From: Mercurialis annua
Taxonomy: Eukaryota > Streptophyta > Magnoliopsida > Malpighiales > Euphorbiaceae
DNA length: 64,000 bases
Reading direction: 5' to 3'
Assembly: GCF_937616625.2 (NCBI RefSeq)
Contig: NC_065574.1
Location: 3,472,001-3,536,000, forward strand
In this document: piece after piece, positions 1 to 13,291 of the stretch
How positions within the stretch are numbered: the first letter of the stretch is position 1
Layout of the letters: the number at the start of each line of letters is the position of its first letter
Position numbers and translations under genes: made by a program
The notes under the pieces: model-generated
Database searches by the model: none
Told to the model about the DNA's origin: nothing
What the model saw: the letters and a program-made list of their open reading frames with translations, nothing else

Positions 1-82
1 GGTTTCTGTAATTAATTAGAAAAAAATGGTAGTCGTTTTCCTAGGATTCTCATCTTCTCACACATTCCCCTTCCATCTCCAG

Positions 83-2265
83 CGTCGTGATCGACTCTAG
101 TGAAGGCTTTTTAAGGAGTGGAAAGTATCCTGTTCTGACAATTCTATCTGCTGGGCATGCTTTACATGTTTTTGTCAACGGAGAACTAGCAGGTAGATAT
201 ATTTTCAGGGTCTCTACTATTTTACTTCAGAAAATTATAAACAAAGAGCGTTGGCTGACCTCATAAGTAATCCTGATATAATTCTCAGAAGAGTTTCTTA
301 TAGAAAAATGAGCAGTGTATGTAATGATTTCTTATTTTGGAGCAGGAACTGCATTTGGAAGTTTGGAATCACCGAAGTTGACTTTTAGTAAAGGTGTCAA
401 GATGAGGGCTGGTGTCAACAAAATTTCTCTTCTCAGCATTGCCGTTGGTCTTCCAGTTCGGTTCCTTTTCTCCCTCTTGTAAATCTGATACATTAATATT
501 AATCCATTTCCGGAAAAAAAGTTTTACCTAACTTGTGTTTGTGGTGCAGAATGTCGGTCCACACTTTGAGACATGGAACGCTGGCGTCCTTGGTCCAGTT
601 ACATTGAATGGTCTCAATAAAGGAAGGAGGGATCTTTCTTGGCAGAAGTGGTCATACAAGGTTTGCCTTAAGATATTTATTGTATATGCACTTGTTTCAG
701 TATTCTGCAGATATCTCATGCTGCTTTCCTTCCCATCAGATTGGTCTTAGGGGAGAAGCATTGAGTCTTCATTCTCTCACCGGGAGTCCTTCGGTTGAGT
801 GGACACAAGGGTCTTTTGTGTCTCAAAGGCAGCCACTTATGTGGTATAAAGTGAGTATTCAGAACCTGCTTTTAGTATTTCGAAGAGAGCACTTTCCCAA
901 GAGAAATTGGCTATAACAAGTTTTATTCAAACATGATATTTTTCAATGAAAAAAATCATATGTTAAGCATCAAATTAAAATATGAGATACATGTCAAAAG
1001 AAAAATATATGAGATGTCATATGTCCATACAATATGCACACATTTCGTATGAGCACTTGGGGAAGCTGCAAAGGATGAACTAACATCCTTATGTGACAAT
1101 TGCAGACCACTTTCAATGCTCCAGCTGGAGATTCCCCATTGGCTTTAGATATGGGTAGCATGGGTAAAGGTCAAGTATGGATAAATGGACAGAGCGTTGG
1201 ACGTTACTGGCCTGCGTATAAAGCATCTGGTGATTGCGGTGTCTGCAATTATGCTGGAACCTTTAATGAGAAGAAATGCTTGAGGAATTGTGGGGAAGCT
1301 TCTCAGAGATGGTAAGCAAGAATCATCTTTTCCGTCTTGTTATTTACTTTTGTATGCGTATGTGAAATTCTCGAAAGGTGACCATTGAGTTACTTTATCA
1401 CAGGTATCATGTTCCTCATTCATGGCTAAACCCAACAGGAAACTTGTTGGTTGTGTTTGAAGAATGGGGTGGAGACCCTAATGGAATCTCTCTGGTTAGA
1501 CGGGAAGTAGACAGCGTTTGTGCTGATATTTACGAGTGGCAACCAACTTTAATGAATTACATGATGCAATCATCGGGTAAAGTCAACAAGCCTCTCAGGC
1601 CTAAAGTTCATCTGCAATGTGGACCTGGGCAGAAAATGTCTAAAATTAAGTTTGCTAGCTTCGGAACACCAGAAGGGGTTTGCGGAAGCTACCGCCAAGG
1701 AAGTTGTCACGCCTTCCACTCTTTTGATGCTTTTAACAGGGTATGCTAATCTTGCATTCCATCTTTCCCTCAATAATCATGTTAACTGCGATTGAACTTT
1801 AGTGATATTCTTTTAGTTGGTAGAATTTCCTTTTAAGGAGCAGAGTTCTTAAGTATTTGAAATTGTTTTGTGTAGCACGGAAACAGAAACTCCAAAATTG
1901 AAATTACCGAAACAAAAAAGCGACCTTTCGTATAAAAAGAGGCTATAGATGTATAGTTTTGGAGTTTTATAAGTGTTCTTGGAAACGGAAATGAAATGTG
2001 TAAATGTAAGACTGGATGCAACATAGGCTGTATTTACTAATCAATTGAACCTCAGCCTAGCTCATTCCTTTAGTTTTTTTTAGCCTTCCGACCCCTCTTC
2101 TTTTCTATTCGGACGCAAATCAAATATTGATGCCTTTGACTTTCATTCTTGCAGCTTTGTGTTGGGCAGAATTGGTGCGCGGTAACTGTAGCACCAGAAA
2201 TGTTCGGGGGAGATCCATGTCCGAATGTCATGAAGAAGCTAGCTGTGGAGGCTATTTGCAGTTGA
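83..2265 (+). CDS. BGAL1: Beta-galactosidase (GH35) with C-terminal SUEL-type lectin domain, 3' part only
   Basis: Seven exons are visible: 83-192, 346-455, 550-660, 740-850, 1106-1311, 1404-1740, 2155-2265. All junctions are GT-AG and in phase, giving about 364 residues of the C-terminal half. The window starts in an intron, since a strong pyrimidine tract precedes the acceptor at 81-82. The GH35 catalytic residues therefore lie off the left edge. The seen part has the conserved beta-sandwich motifs of plant BGALs ([67 protein letters not shown]). These are followed by a cysteine-rich galactose-binding lectin domain (roughly HLQCGPGQ to AVEAICS, stop 2263-2265). The family acts in the apoplast and trims beta-galactosyl residues from cell-wall polysaccharides. 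The lectin tail and the wording of the C terminus match BGAL1 best. Family assignment is certain; orthology is my judgement from memory of Arabidopsis BGAL1. Confidence 0.95.
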
Positions 2266-4244
2266 TGGCCTAAAGAAACTGGTACTCGGTTTCTGATAAA
2301 TTTCCTTGCACTCGAAGCTAGAAGCTTCATTATGTTATTTTTTGAGGTAAATTAAGCAACCAACACCACTACCACTATCGCCACCATTTGTTCGGCTCTT
2401 CGACAGTAAAGTTGTACAAAAATATACAGCCCACCTGGTTGAAAGCCCACATTGATTGTGAAAATCATCGGGTATGAGCATTATGTGTACATAAGGTAGA
2501 CTGTTTATTATTTGTGTTATTGATGCTGCGCATGAAAGCGAAAGATCGATCTGGGTTTAATCTGAAGCACGTCGAGACGAAGATAATTGAGTCCGTGTGC
2601 AAATTGTACTAGTTTTAGAAAATGGAAAGCCTCTGGTTTCCAGTTCCCTGTAATCTTTGCATTTTTGTACTGCATGTAAACTTATATGCTGGGAAGTAAT
2701 TCCTTGCAATACTTTGTTCTTGTAAGAATGGTTCTTGAGGTTGAAGGAATGTAACCGCACTAGTCACTAGATTATTATTTGTGTCATTGAATTATGATCG
2801 TCACGTTTTGGTTTTCATTGATTTTATGTATTTTTACGAGCAAATTATTCTCAGTCTCTTATATATATTATAATTCACATTTTTGTCTATTTTATTTGAA
2901 AATCAAACAATACATTTCTCTATTTTTCTTTCCATTAACGTTTTTAGTCTTCTGTTTATTTTCTATTAGTCAATTAAATCAAAGAACTTAACTATAAAAA
3001 ATTAAATTTCAATTTAGTTTTTAAACTTATTTTGACGCAAATATACCTAAAAGTTATATTTTTATAAAATTCAATAGGTTAATAAATTTAATTTAATTTG
3101 TTCTACTTTTCCATACATTTATTTTTTTATTTCATTTACTTTTTAAATTAAATCATTAAATTTTATAATAATATAATTTTAATTATACATATTTAAAATA
3201 TAAATTTAAGGATTAAATTGAATGTTAATTTTTTTTAGTTAAGTCCTTTGACTTAATTTACTAATGCCAAAACTAAACAAAAAGGCTAAAATATTAATAA
3301 AAAAAATAAAAATTATTGTTTAATTTTCAAAAAGTAAAGGTAAAAGTGTGAATTATATAACATACATGAAAGACATAAGAGTAATTTGCTATATTTAATT
3401 TGCCTCCCAAATCCACTAAATGTCTTATATTTGATGGCATTCTATAGAGTATAGACCATTCTATGATTGAAATTTTTGTTATTAGATTTAAGTACTTTTA
3501 TGTGTAGGGTAACAAGTGTTCATTAATATGACATGCATTTGTATTAAGGAAGTACTACCATTTATAGTATCCAAATCTTGTAGGCAATGCTACTTTGAAC
3601 TTTTGATGACAAAATTCACCCTTTTCAATCATAGTACAAAATCTCATTATTTAAAGTTAAATAAAAAATCATTAAATATTATGTCAACAAAAAATTACTA
3701 AAAATAAAATAACAAATATATCAAGTATTTTATAAATTATAGAGGCATACATTTTCTTTTGTCAAATTTGAATTAGCATTAACATGATTCATCTATATTT
3801 TTTTAATATAGGACTTGTGAGATTTTCTAAACGAGTTCCAACTATTTGTTCCAAATTTTAAACACTTATATGTATGAATACGGCTAAAACCTGCAATCCC
3901 ACTTAAAACAAAAAAAACGTTTTATCACCTTACCTACGTTTTGATGTTAATTCATTTATATTAATGATATTAAGAAATATTTTTTATGAAATATTGGAAA
4001 ATCAAACATCAATCATAAAAATCATAAAATTAAACGGCTATAAATAACTTATCACAAAAACAATGAAAACTTTGTCATTTTCTACCCAAAAAAGCCCATA
4101 TCTCATTCTTCTTCTCTGTCTCTCATCTAACAGAATCCAAACTTCAGAATTACAAAAGGACAGATTAAAGAAGCTTACACACTCTTCTAATCTCTCAAAA
4201 AATTTAATCTGTCAGTGTAAAAAAAAAATCCTTCACTGTTCTTC
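2266..4244. other. BGAL 3' UTR and AT-rich intergenic spacer
   Basis: The stretch from 2266 to about 2760 keeps gene-like base composition and is probably the 3' UTR of the beta-galactosidase. From about 2790 to 4030 the DNA is very AT-rich, with short reading frames lacking family character. I see no gene, RNA or bounded transposon in it. The last 200 bases are the promoter and leader of the next gene. Confidence 0.6.
4039..4046 (+). promoter_or_regulatory. Putative TATA box (TATAAATA) of the gene at 4245
   Basis: TATAAATA stands about 200 bases upstream of the start codon at 4245, in a locally AT-rich promoter. Transcription would begin near 4070, giving a pyrimidine-rich leader of about 175 bases, which is normal for plants. 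This is a consensus match only. Confidence 0.4.
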
Positions 4245-4248
4245 ATGA
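4063..4248 (+). other. Possible 61-residue upstream ORF overlapping the main start by ATGA
   Basis: A 61-codon frame runs from ATG 4063 to TGA 4246-4248. Its stop overlaps the main start codon (4245-4247) in the arrangement ATGA. If the transcript starts upstream of 4063 this would be a translated uORF able to pass ribosomes to the main frame. With the TATA box at 4039 the start site may fall just downstream of 4063, which would remove it. The peptide is serine- and lysine-rich and I recognise nothing in it. Confidence 0.25.
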
Positions 4249-7200
4249 CCCGTTTTAATGGCGGCTATTTTAACATCACAGCTTATTATTACTCACAAAT
4301 CTCTAACAATAAACAACTTCAAATCTTTCTAAACCAACACACACCCATTATGTTCTTATTCATTGGGTTTTCTCTTTGTTTATTATCTCTCTCAATTTTA
4401 TTTCTTTACAGTATAAACAGAAGATTTCAAGAGCAGCAAAAACCGACCCCGAAAATTGACCCGGTTTCTTTTTCGAAAATAATTGATGGGGTTTCTAAAG
4501 CTAGTGAAATTAGCCAGACCCAATTGACCCGGTCTCTTCTTCTTGACATTTTGCCGTCTGATTCTTCTAAATGGGTTTCTTTGTTTGAGGATGAACCGGG
4601 TTCGGGTCATGGTGATGAGAGTAATGATGGTTCGGTTGGGGCTGGGGATTTGAGTGTTGGTAATAGTAGAGTGAAGAAGAAGAAGAGGAGAGCTAAAAAG
4701 AAGCGGTTGGATCCGTTTAATGAGGGTAAAGATGTGAGCTTGGATAGGGAAATGGAGGATTCTGGGTCGGGTTCGATTAGGGTTAAACCGGAGTTGGTTT
4801 GTTTGTACCCGTTTACATCGAGTAGTAGTGCTACTCAGAGGAAGATTAAACAGCAGTATGATCAGCTTGTTAGGTGTAATGAAAGCAAAGGATTGACATT
4901 GGCACAGGTTTGATGTTTAACACTTAAGTAGAATCCTTAATTAAATTAGTTAAATTCAGTTTATCTGTTATTTTGTAGTTTAAAAAGAACAAAATTAGCT
5001 ATGTTAATGACTATTATGTTGTATTGAGATTGTTTTTCATTAGGACTGAATTGTCATGGTAATGTAGATGAAACTAGTGATTTTTTAAGAAAAAAGTTTG
5101 AATGATGTTCAATTTTCTCCTGTTTTTAGCTTGTGATTTGTTAGATTATTTAGTTTGGTTTAGAAACTGGTTTCTATAACTTATTTTTTACAATTTGATT
5201 TCAATTGAAGAAAGTCGGTTTAGGTTGAGTCAATATTAGGAAAGTTTTTGCTTAGAGATATGGCTTGCACATGCACCTTTTATGCAACTGATGTTAGCTA
5301 ACAATTGGATGACAGATTGTGAATGACCGAAAGGGTAGGCTTAAGCAGAATGTGAAGCATAAATTTGTGTCTTTTTGACTTTATAGTTTTGTGGTCCTAT
5401 CATGAGCAAAATGTGGCTTGATAGGATGCTTGAGAGTATTATATTCAAATAAATTAAGCTAGAACATAAATTTTCACTTGCAAGCTGTATGGCATAATGG
5501 CATTGCCATTAAAAGTCTGAGATTGTCGATAATCAAGAATGGAAGTTCAAGTCAGGAGAATTGTTTAATCCCTGGCCAGTATTTTTTTGATAAATGATCG
5601 CATTTTGATCAATGAGACAATTAAATGTGGAAAAGCTTAGTGTTGTGGAGTTTATGTCATGTGTAATAGGGTCCCTGGTTACTGCACATGATCGTATATG
5701 TGGTTTGTGGTTTGATTTTAAATTGATAATGGTTTATACCAATTGGCAACATACTTCTGCCTTTTTTCTCTCCCTGTGTGCAAGTTGGCATTGGTCTTTC
5801 GTATTATTCAATCATCAATACTGGAGGCAAGGCGGTATAATTGTGACCGATAACTGTTGCACTTGTAGGACAATGTATATTGTCACATTGTAGTGTGTCC
5901 ATCTGCAGAATACTATCTTGGTACTTAGTTCGGGAGGACAATCGTGTTATGAAAAAAGTCACTTAGTCGGGCCTGAAAGCTAGGCAAGAAAAAGTAAATG
6001 TTTTATGTACTATGAGTTCTTTAAAACTATTGATCTATTATTCTATATCGATTCATCCGGATTTCTTTAATGGCTGATCATTTTTTGAGCATTAACTCAA
6101 ACAGTTGAGCTGATAATTCCTGTATGCAAAACCTTCCAATTGCTGTCAGAATTATAGGGCATACTTGTCATTGGAAGGCGATGTGATTTTAACCTGAAAC
6201 TCTTAACTAATATGCAAATTCCTGCAAAATCACCTGTTGGATTCATAAATGGCTTTTATCTTTTCATCTGTTAACAGAGGCCTGGAGAAATCAAAATGAT
6301 GAAGTTACTACCTTATGCAAGTAATAGCATTTAAATTGGTGAAAATATGCATTTTGGAATTGAATGTTTTCTTTGCAAAATACTTATCAAAGCATCAACT
6401 TCGTCATAATCATTTATACTTGCAATCGTAATGCAGGTTGGAGACTTTGCTAATTGCTTGGTTGAAGCTAGAAATGAGTTGCAGCACAAGTATGTAACAT
6501 CTTATTCCATGGAAATCAATTAATTACTCTTGCTTTTATTCTTTCCTCTAATTTGATATTGTCTTCTCTCCTAACATGCTAGTCAATTTGATTTCCTTGT
6601 GAGTTGCGAGTTATAAGTTATTGACTTTTCGCATTGTTTAGCATTGTGATTAACAATTTTTTAACTTGTGAATTAGCTATCTCTACTTTCTCTCTATGTT
6701 TATGACTGGACCATATAATATCTATCCTTAAATATCTTGTTTCTAAAATTTCACATTTTAGATAATCCTTTTACCTGCGCATATTAGTAGTATGAAGCTT
6801 AGTACTTCTTGTTTAGGGCTGAGTCCATCAAGCGCAAGTTTACGATAACAAAGGCTCTACTATTCAAGGCAGATAGGTCTTCACTTGATCGTCTTCGTCA
6901 ACAGGTCAATAGATACTAACTCAATTACATTTGATTTGCATAAGCAAGTAGCAGATTATATCAAGTAGGCTGTCACTAACTTGCATTAACTTCTTTGGAA
7001 TATCAGATATACAAGCTGGAGCTAGAACAAAAGCGACTAGAAGAAGATACATTTGTTTATAATTGGCTCCAACAACAGCTTAAACTCTCACCGGCATACA
7101 AAAAGGTAAAGCTCGACTTTTAATTGTGAGTATTTTTAAATGAAAATTTTAGCAATAATGTATAGATTTGGCCTACTCCTAAGATGTACTTTTCTGCTAA

Positions 7201-7528
7201 CAAAAATATTTTATTTTTATTTTTGTCCTTACTATTAAGAGAGTTTTAGTGATTCCACCTTCTGTCTTTTAGATGCTTGAAATTAGTGCCTGCATGGAAA
7301 TGAAAGCCAAGTCCAGCGAGCTGATGGACGATAACGATGCTGAAGATTCTGATATTTCCTTTGAAGAGCTATTAGCTCAAGAAAAAAAGGATGTTTTTTG
7401 GTTCGTTGCTGATCTTATCAATTTCTCGTTTCTCTCATTTCTCGTTTTTTAATGCGTCAGCAGTTATAACTAATTTTGTTTCTATAATCATATGCAGGCA
7501 GAAAAATAGGAAATCAAGATTACACTAG
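4245..7528 (+). CDS. Unrecognised single-pass membrane protein with basic patch and C-terminal coiled coil
   Basis: Six exons: 4245-4907, 6437-6489, 6817-6904, 7007-7105, 7273-7400, 7498-7528. All are GT-AG and in phase, giving 353 residues. Residues 35-57 form one hydrophobic segment (IMFLFIGFSLCLLSLSILFLY). A linker and an acidic stretch (about 115-135) follow. A strongly basic run at 143-154 (VKKKKRRAKKKR) could be a nuclear signal or a membrane-proximal charge cluster. The C-terminal 150 residues are helical and charged (QQYDQLVRCNE, LVEARNELQHK, IYKLELEQKRLEEDTFVYNW), consistent with a coiled coil. The protein ends in a basic QKNRKSRLH. Exon phasing and conserved-looking charged helices say it is a real gene. 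I do not recognise the family and assign no function. The first intron (4908-6436, 1.5 kb) is unusually long for this gene. Confidence 0.8.
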
Positions 7529-9217
7529 AGATGATGCTGACTCCTGTTTGTTAACTGGACTGCAAGATGGCATTTCCCTATACATCTGAAACCCAAGTGT
7601 CGCCGGGAATTTTTTGACTGCCTGCGCATATTTGGGTGTACTTGTCAGAGAGAACTATGTACGTCGTGCATTCAGTCATTATTCCCTAGTTCTCATTAGA
7701 ATCTAGCCAATCTTGATATGGCAGATCTTGATGATCCTTAGGCAATCGGGCTTAAGGCCGAGCTACTAACGTTCCAGTTGAGACGCTGAAATATATTCTC
7801 GCTCTCAAACCTGTGGTGGTTGAGGAATGTAATATGCAATAACTTGCAGAATGTATTGGCACAAATTTTAGTTCAATGTTTTTTGGATAATAAACAATAC
7901 AATCCTTTGGTTTAAGGCATATATAGTTATATACTTTCAAACCTAACATTTATGTATTGGATATCAAAATCATAATATCATGATAAATGATTATATGCAT
8001 AATAAAGGCTAGTTCATTTAAAAATATTTCACCTTTTTTATTTTTTTCATCTATATTGCAAGCTTTTAAAATTGTTAATTTTACTTTAATTTTGAATTTT
8101 TAGTTTCAACAAAACCCATTTTTTTTAATTGGAGTCTTTTCATTTTGGAAAAAGTTTAAATATGCCTTTTACATTTGACACGGTTTTAGATAAACCTCTA
8201 ATATTTAAAAAAAATACTAAAAATTGAGACTATTAAATACTCCATCCGTCCCACAAAAATAGAAAAAGTAGTGTTTTCACAAGAATTAATTCATTAATAT
8301 GGTTAATTTATTAAATTATTCCTACAATATTCTTTAAAATTTTCAAGAGTGAATCATTATGGAGCCATTACATTTAATGCCCATACAACATAATTATTAG
8401 GGTATTTTAATAATTTTATTTCAAATTAACATTAAATATGACTACTTTTTCTATCTTTATGCGACAAAAAAGTGACTATTTTTTCTATTTTTATGAGACA
8501 GAGGGAGTATAAAAAATATTTTTGAAACTTTTTCAAATAAAGACACTCCAATTTGAATCAAAATTAAATTTTTTTTAAATAGAGTAAGAATAACAGTTTT
8601 TAAAAATTAAAATTTAACTGAAAAATGTCAAATATGAATTACTTTTTAAATGATTAAACATATGATAAATATAAAGCATTCTCTAGCAACAAATCAAATA
8701 GCTGTCTTTAGGGATCTCAAAAAAAAAAATACTTTTATAAAATCTTTTCACTTAAAATTTATAAAACAAATATATAGCATGCATGCTGCAAGAACTCAGA
8801 AACTGGTAGACGGCAATGTTATATTTTGTGTGAATTTCATAATTACCAAGTTTCAAAAATGAATACAGATGTATTTCTAGAAATGCAATACAAAAACAAA
8901 ATCAAGAAACAATATTATGAAGTAATCTTGTGATTCAGCAGATGACAGTTGATACACTGTAAGGAGAGATCTAAATCACCTCTTAATACACAGAAACTAA
9001 TGAGAATAGTGTTAATATATATGGTATCACAAAACAAAGCAGACCCTAATCTATAATCAGCACAGGAAAATCTTTCATTGAGACTATTAACCAAAATTCC
9101 CATGGATCAGTCTAATTCCGGCAAAAACCAGTGGACAAACTAAACGAAACCCTTTCATCGAGATCCACATCGTTAGAAGTGTTGGTGCGTCCATCGTCTT
9201 TCTTTTGCATTTTCCGA
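7529..9217. other. Intergenic spacer between convergent genes
   Basis: This holds the 3' UTR of the 4245-7528 gene (to about 7900) and, on the other strand, that of the TMN gene (from about 8870). Between them is AT-rich DNA with one Stowaway-like MITE at 8240-8507. I see nothing else. Confidence 0.6.
8240..8507. mobile_element. Stowaway-like MITE (Tc1/mariner type)
   Basis: The left end reads CTCCATCCGTCCCACAAAAA. The right end is its imperfect inverse (TTTTTATGAGACAGAGGGAG). The element is flanked on both sides by TA, the target site of Tc1/mariner transposons. The CTCCxTCCGTCCCA end is characteristic of plant Stowaway MITEs. Length is 268 bp and no coding capacity is seen. Confidence 0.8.
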
Positions 9218-12200
9218 TCAGTCAATCTTGACAGAGGAGTAAATCTTTCGTACAAACCAGAAGCAGGCATAGAAACCGATTGCCCCAGTCAAAACAAAGA
9301 ATGCGTATGACATGATGATCATATAACCGAAATAGAGGATTCCAGAAACAAACTTTGTGATCTCCAATTTGGTGAAAAAGTAGAAAATGGAGTAAAGGAA
9401 AAGGTATACAGCGGAAGAGCCGGCTGTCAGGTATGATCTCCACCACCAGTGATAATCCTCACTGCATAGTTGGAAGTAGCAGAGAACAATTGTTATTTCT
9501 GCGCAGGTGATCAAAAGGATAATAAACACTATGAAGAGGAAGCCGAAGATGTAGTAGAACTGATTCAGCCATATTGATGTCAAGATAAAGAAGAGCTCGA
9601 TAAACACAGCACCAAATGGAAGAATGCCTCCAATAAGAATGGAGAAGACCGGTTGCATATACCATGCTTGCTCAGGTATTTGCCTCGGAATTTTGTTTGT
9701 TTTCACGGGATCTTCAATAGCTGGCTTCTTGAAACCGAGGTAACTACCCACAAAGACCAAGGGAACCGATATTCCAAACCACAAGCAAACGAGAGCAAAC
9801 ATTGTTCCAAAAGGCACTGCCCCTGAAGACTGCTCCCCCCAGATTAGGGCATTCAACACAAAGAAAATTGCAAAGAGAATACCGGGGAACATAAATGCAG
9901 TTTTGAGGGTGTTCCTTTTCCACTCCGTGCCCTTGAACATTTTGTACAGTCGTGCAGACGAGTAACCAGCTAATATGCCCATGAAGACCCACAACAGAAC
10001 CATAGCCGTCATAAGGCCACCTCTATTAGAAGGGGATAAGAAACCCAGCAATGCAAATATCATTGTCACAAGTGTCATCCCAAAGATTTGTACACCCGTG
10101 CCGACATAAACACATAGTAAACCAGAATTGATAGGGGCTCTGAACACATCTCCATGGACAAGCTTCCACCCGGTTTCTTCCTGAGCCTCATCTTGAGTCT
10201 CCAGCTGATTATAGTTAGCAATATCTCTGTACAAAGTTCTCATCGTGATCATGGCCACCATGCCAGAGAGGAACAGGACAATCATCAATGAGTTTATAAT
10301 AGAGAACCAGTGGATCTGGTCATCATTCATGAGCAAGTATGTGTCCCAGCGAGAAGCCCATTTAATCTCACTTTCCTATAAATAGACTGCAGAAGTGAGG
10401 AGGTAGATACAGAAAAAACAATGCAGCTTCACAAAAAATATAATGATAGCATACCCTGAAGGTGACATCATATGTGAAAACAATAGACTTGCCGGATTCA
10501 ACTTCTTGTGGAACTGTGCTGCCTTGAATCAAATTTTTGGTGTCCTTGTTGCATGTTGTGACTTTAGGATTTTTATCATCCCATTCCTTGTATTCATGAT
10601 TAATACTGTTTAAATAATCAGACAAAGAAGAAGAAACAAAAAAAGTCTATCAGTAAGGAGAAAGTGTAAATGTAAATATAACGTGCAATAATATCAATAC
10701 AATATGAATGCTACGAAGTTCCCCCCAAAAAATAGATCTCACAGGAATCACTAAGATTTCCCCATGTCAATTCAATAAGAAATTCCAATAAAAAAAAATC
10801 AATAAGAAAAGGGAAGGCAGAATAGACTCAAATTAGCAGCATCAAATGTTATAGTATTACAAGTATCTAAGCAGTTGGCACAGAAACAATCATGTTGACA
10901 TGTATTTGTCACAAATTAAACTGCTCGAGTCAGAAATGGGATCTGAATCCGTACTTCTAAACCAACAAAATGGAAGCTATTTACATCAATACACGGATGT
11001 GCGTGTACCTAAACCTACCTTTAAACACTAATCCACACTTGCAGCAATAGACCAATTTAATTCAAGCAGGGTACTGTTTCTTTCCTCCTATAACATTTAT
11101 TTAAGCTTACAAAAATTTGCATGGCAACCATCATCTTGCCACGTGATTGAAAACTTTAAAAGAGACAAAAATAGTATAAAGCTCCAACAGGACATAGAAT
11201 TACAAAGTTACCAAGAAAATGGCCCGGAAGTAAGCTAAGTGTGTTGCACCTTTGTCACAAAATAACTACTTATGTCAGAATGAGAATTGTTCAATATGCA
11301 CTTTTAAAGCAGCACATATGAAAGCTTTAGCAAGTCGATGTTTGTGCATACATTATAGTAAATGCCTAAATCCTTTAGCAACTTAACCAATCTTGCAGCA
11401 ATCAGACACATATCATTCAAGAAAGAAAATGTTTCTTTCCTTCTATAGCAGTTCAGCTTTCAAAGTTCAAGGCACAAAAGAAATCTCACTACTCATTCCC
11501 AAATTCCACCCAAGACAACTAAACTGAAGCACGGAATGCGTGAAAGAGGAAGATGGTACAAGACCTGTTAGGAGTGACCTCAAATCCAACAATTCGAGCA
11601 GAGTCTGTCTCAAGATCCTTGTGATACATTACTCGGAAGCTCAGGTGGTTATTGATAAAGTATTTTTCCTCTTTACTCTGTAAAACAAATGAATCACAAA
11701 ACCACATGAATTTTAAAGACAAAAAAATACACTATTTTGGTTGTGCTTTCCAATACTTACCCCGGCATAATTTCCTTTGAACCCAACTCGGAAACCATGT
11801 TCATAAGTTGTTGACTGACTACCATCCCTCCTTTGTCTAAGAACAGCAACTGGAAGATTATCTAGAATCCTGCACATCCATTTCTCAGCTATCAGCACAG
11901 ACAAGAAACAACTAAAACTGAAACTGGACATACAGAAGATATGCGATTAAGGCACTGAACATACGAGGAACAAAACTAAGAAACTCCAGAAAACAAAATT
12001 TAGAAACTCCATCTTACATGTTAACCCGATATTCATCATCTATTTTCTCTTTAAAATTCTTAGCAGTTTCAGCATCAAGTGTCATCCGACAGGCCACTTT
12101 GCATGACTGCTCTTCCATCATTTCAAACTGGAACGGGATTCATACGTTAGCCAGCCACAATTAATCATAGAATACAGCTTTCTCCAACTACAATTTAACA

Positions 12201-13291
12201 GAATGCATAAAAGGGCACCGGATGCTTACAGTGTATACAGAATTCTCAATGCGGTCACCTCGAAGAACCTCACCCAAATTTTCAGCATTATTCAAAATCT
12301 TATCAGGCTTGCAATATTTCAAGTAGTAGTAATCATATGGAAGTTGAGTCTTTGTAGATGACAGCTTATTCACTTTGATAGAAAGAGGATCACCCTATCC
12401 AACATAAAAAGGATAATGTAAGGCATTGAAGTTTGACAACTTGTTCATTTTTTGCGAAATTTTCAAGAAAATAACCCGATAAACAAGGATGATCCAACAA
12501 GAAATTCTAACTGAAGTATCCATGTTCTAATACACAAATACTCCAAATAACAAATGTTTTCAAAATCACTGTCGAACAAACAAGGATAAAAATACATTCC
12601 AACACAAACCGTCCGGTTACAAGTGATCCGGCTTACACTTCTAATAATTATAGGCGCTTCACATTATGATTTGCAGATAAAGAAATGTTTTACTACGATG
12701 ACACCAATACTATTTTTGCACCTCGAAATCCAAATTTTTAACTCAGCTAGAATTTCATCACATAATCCTAAAACTTACATGAACTTCTAAAACCAGACTG
12801 TAAAAAACACTATAAATCTAGCTTCATTTTTAACATATTTTCTACATAATTCAAACATACAGTAAAGTCAAAAACAGCTGATATCAAAAGTCAAACCAAC
12901 AACAAACAAATAAAAAACACTCAGATCCAAACCAAACGGAAAACCAAAACCACAGATCTAGAAAAAACCGAATTCAACTAAACAACATATCAAGCTTAAC
13001 CCTAGATCCAACAGCTATAGTAACAAAAACAAAATTACACCCCTCAACTTAAAGAAACAGTGTAATACACATTGAATTAGCTAAAACATTACAAATCACG
13101 CACAAAATGAATAAATAAATAGGCTGTGATTAGTGATTAGTGATTACCCTGTGAAAGTCACGGGGAGCAACGCCGGGAAGATAAAAGGAGTGAACGGAGG
13201 AGCTGAAGAGAAGAACGAAGAAGAAGAAGGCCGCGGAGATCTTGTTATTACTACTGAGGATTCTGGAAGTACACATCTTCGTCTTCTTCAT
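9218..13291 (-). CDS. TMN7: Transmembrane 9 superfamily (endomembrane protein 70) protein
   Basis: Seven exons on the minus strand: 13148-13291, 12230-12394, 12018-12127, 11761-11869, 11565-11677, 10455-10605, 9218-10375. They join in phase to 649 residues, the usual family length. The start used is ATG 13289-13291; a second in-frame ATG lies five codons on (13274-13276). A signal peptide (about 1-35) precedes [11 protein letters not shown]. The lumenal domain has the family landmarks [34 protein letters not shown] and HLSFRVMYH. The single large last exon encodes nine membrane spans and ends in [14 protein letters not shown]. That C-terminal KxD-type tail is known to hold TM9 proteins in the Golgi/endomembrane system. 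Wording and gene position resemble Arabidopsis TMN7 most. Orthology is inference; the family is certain. Confidence 0.95.
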
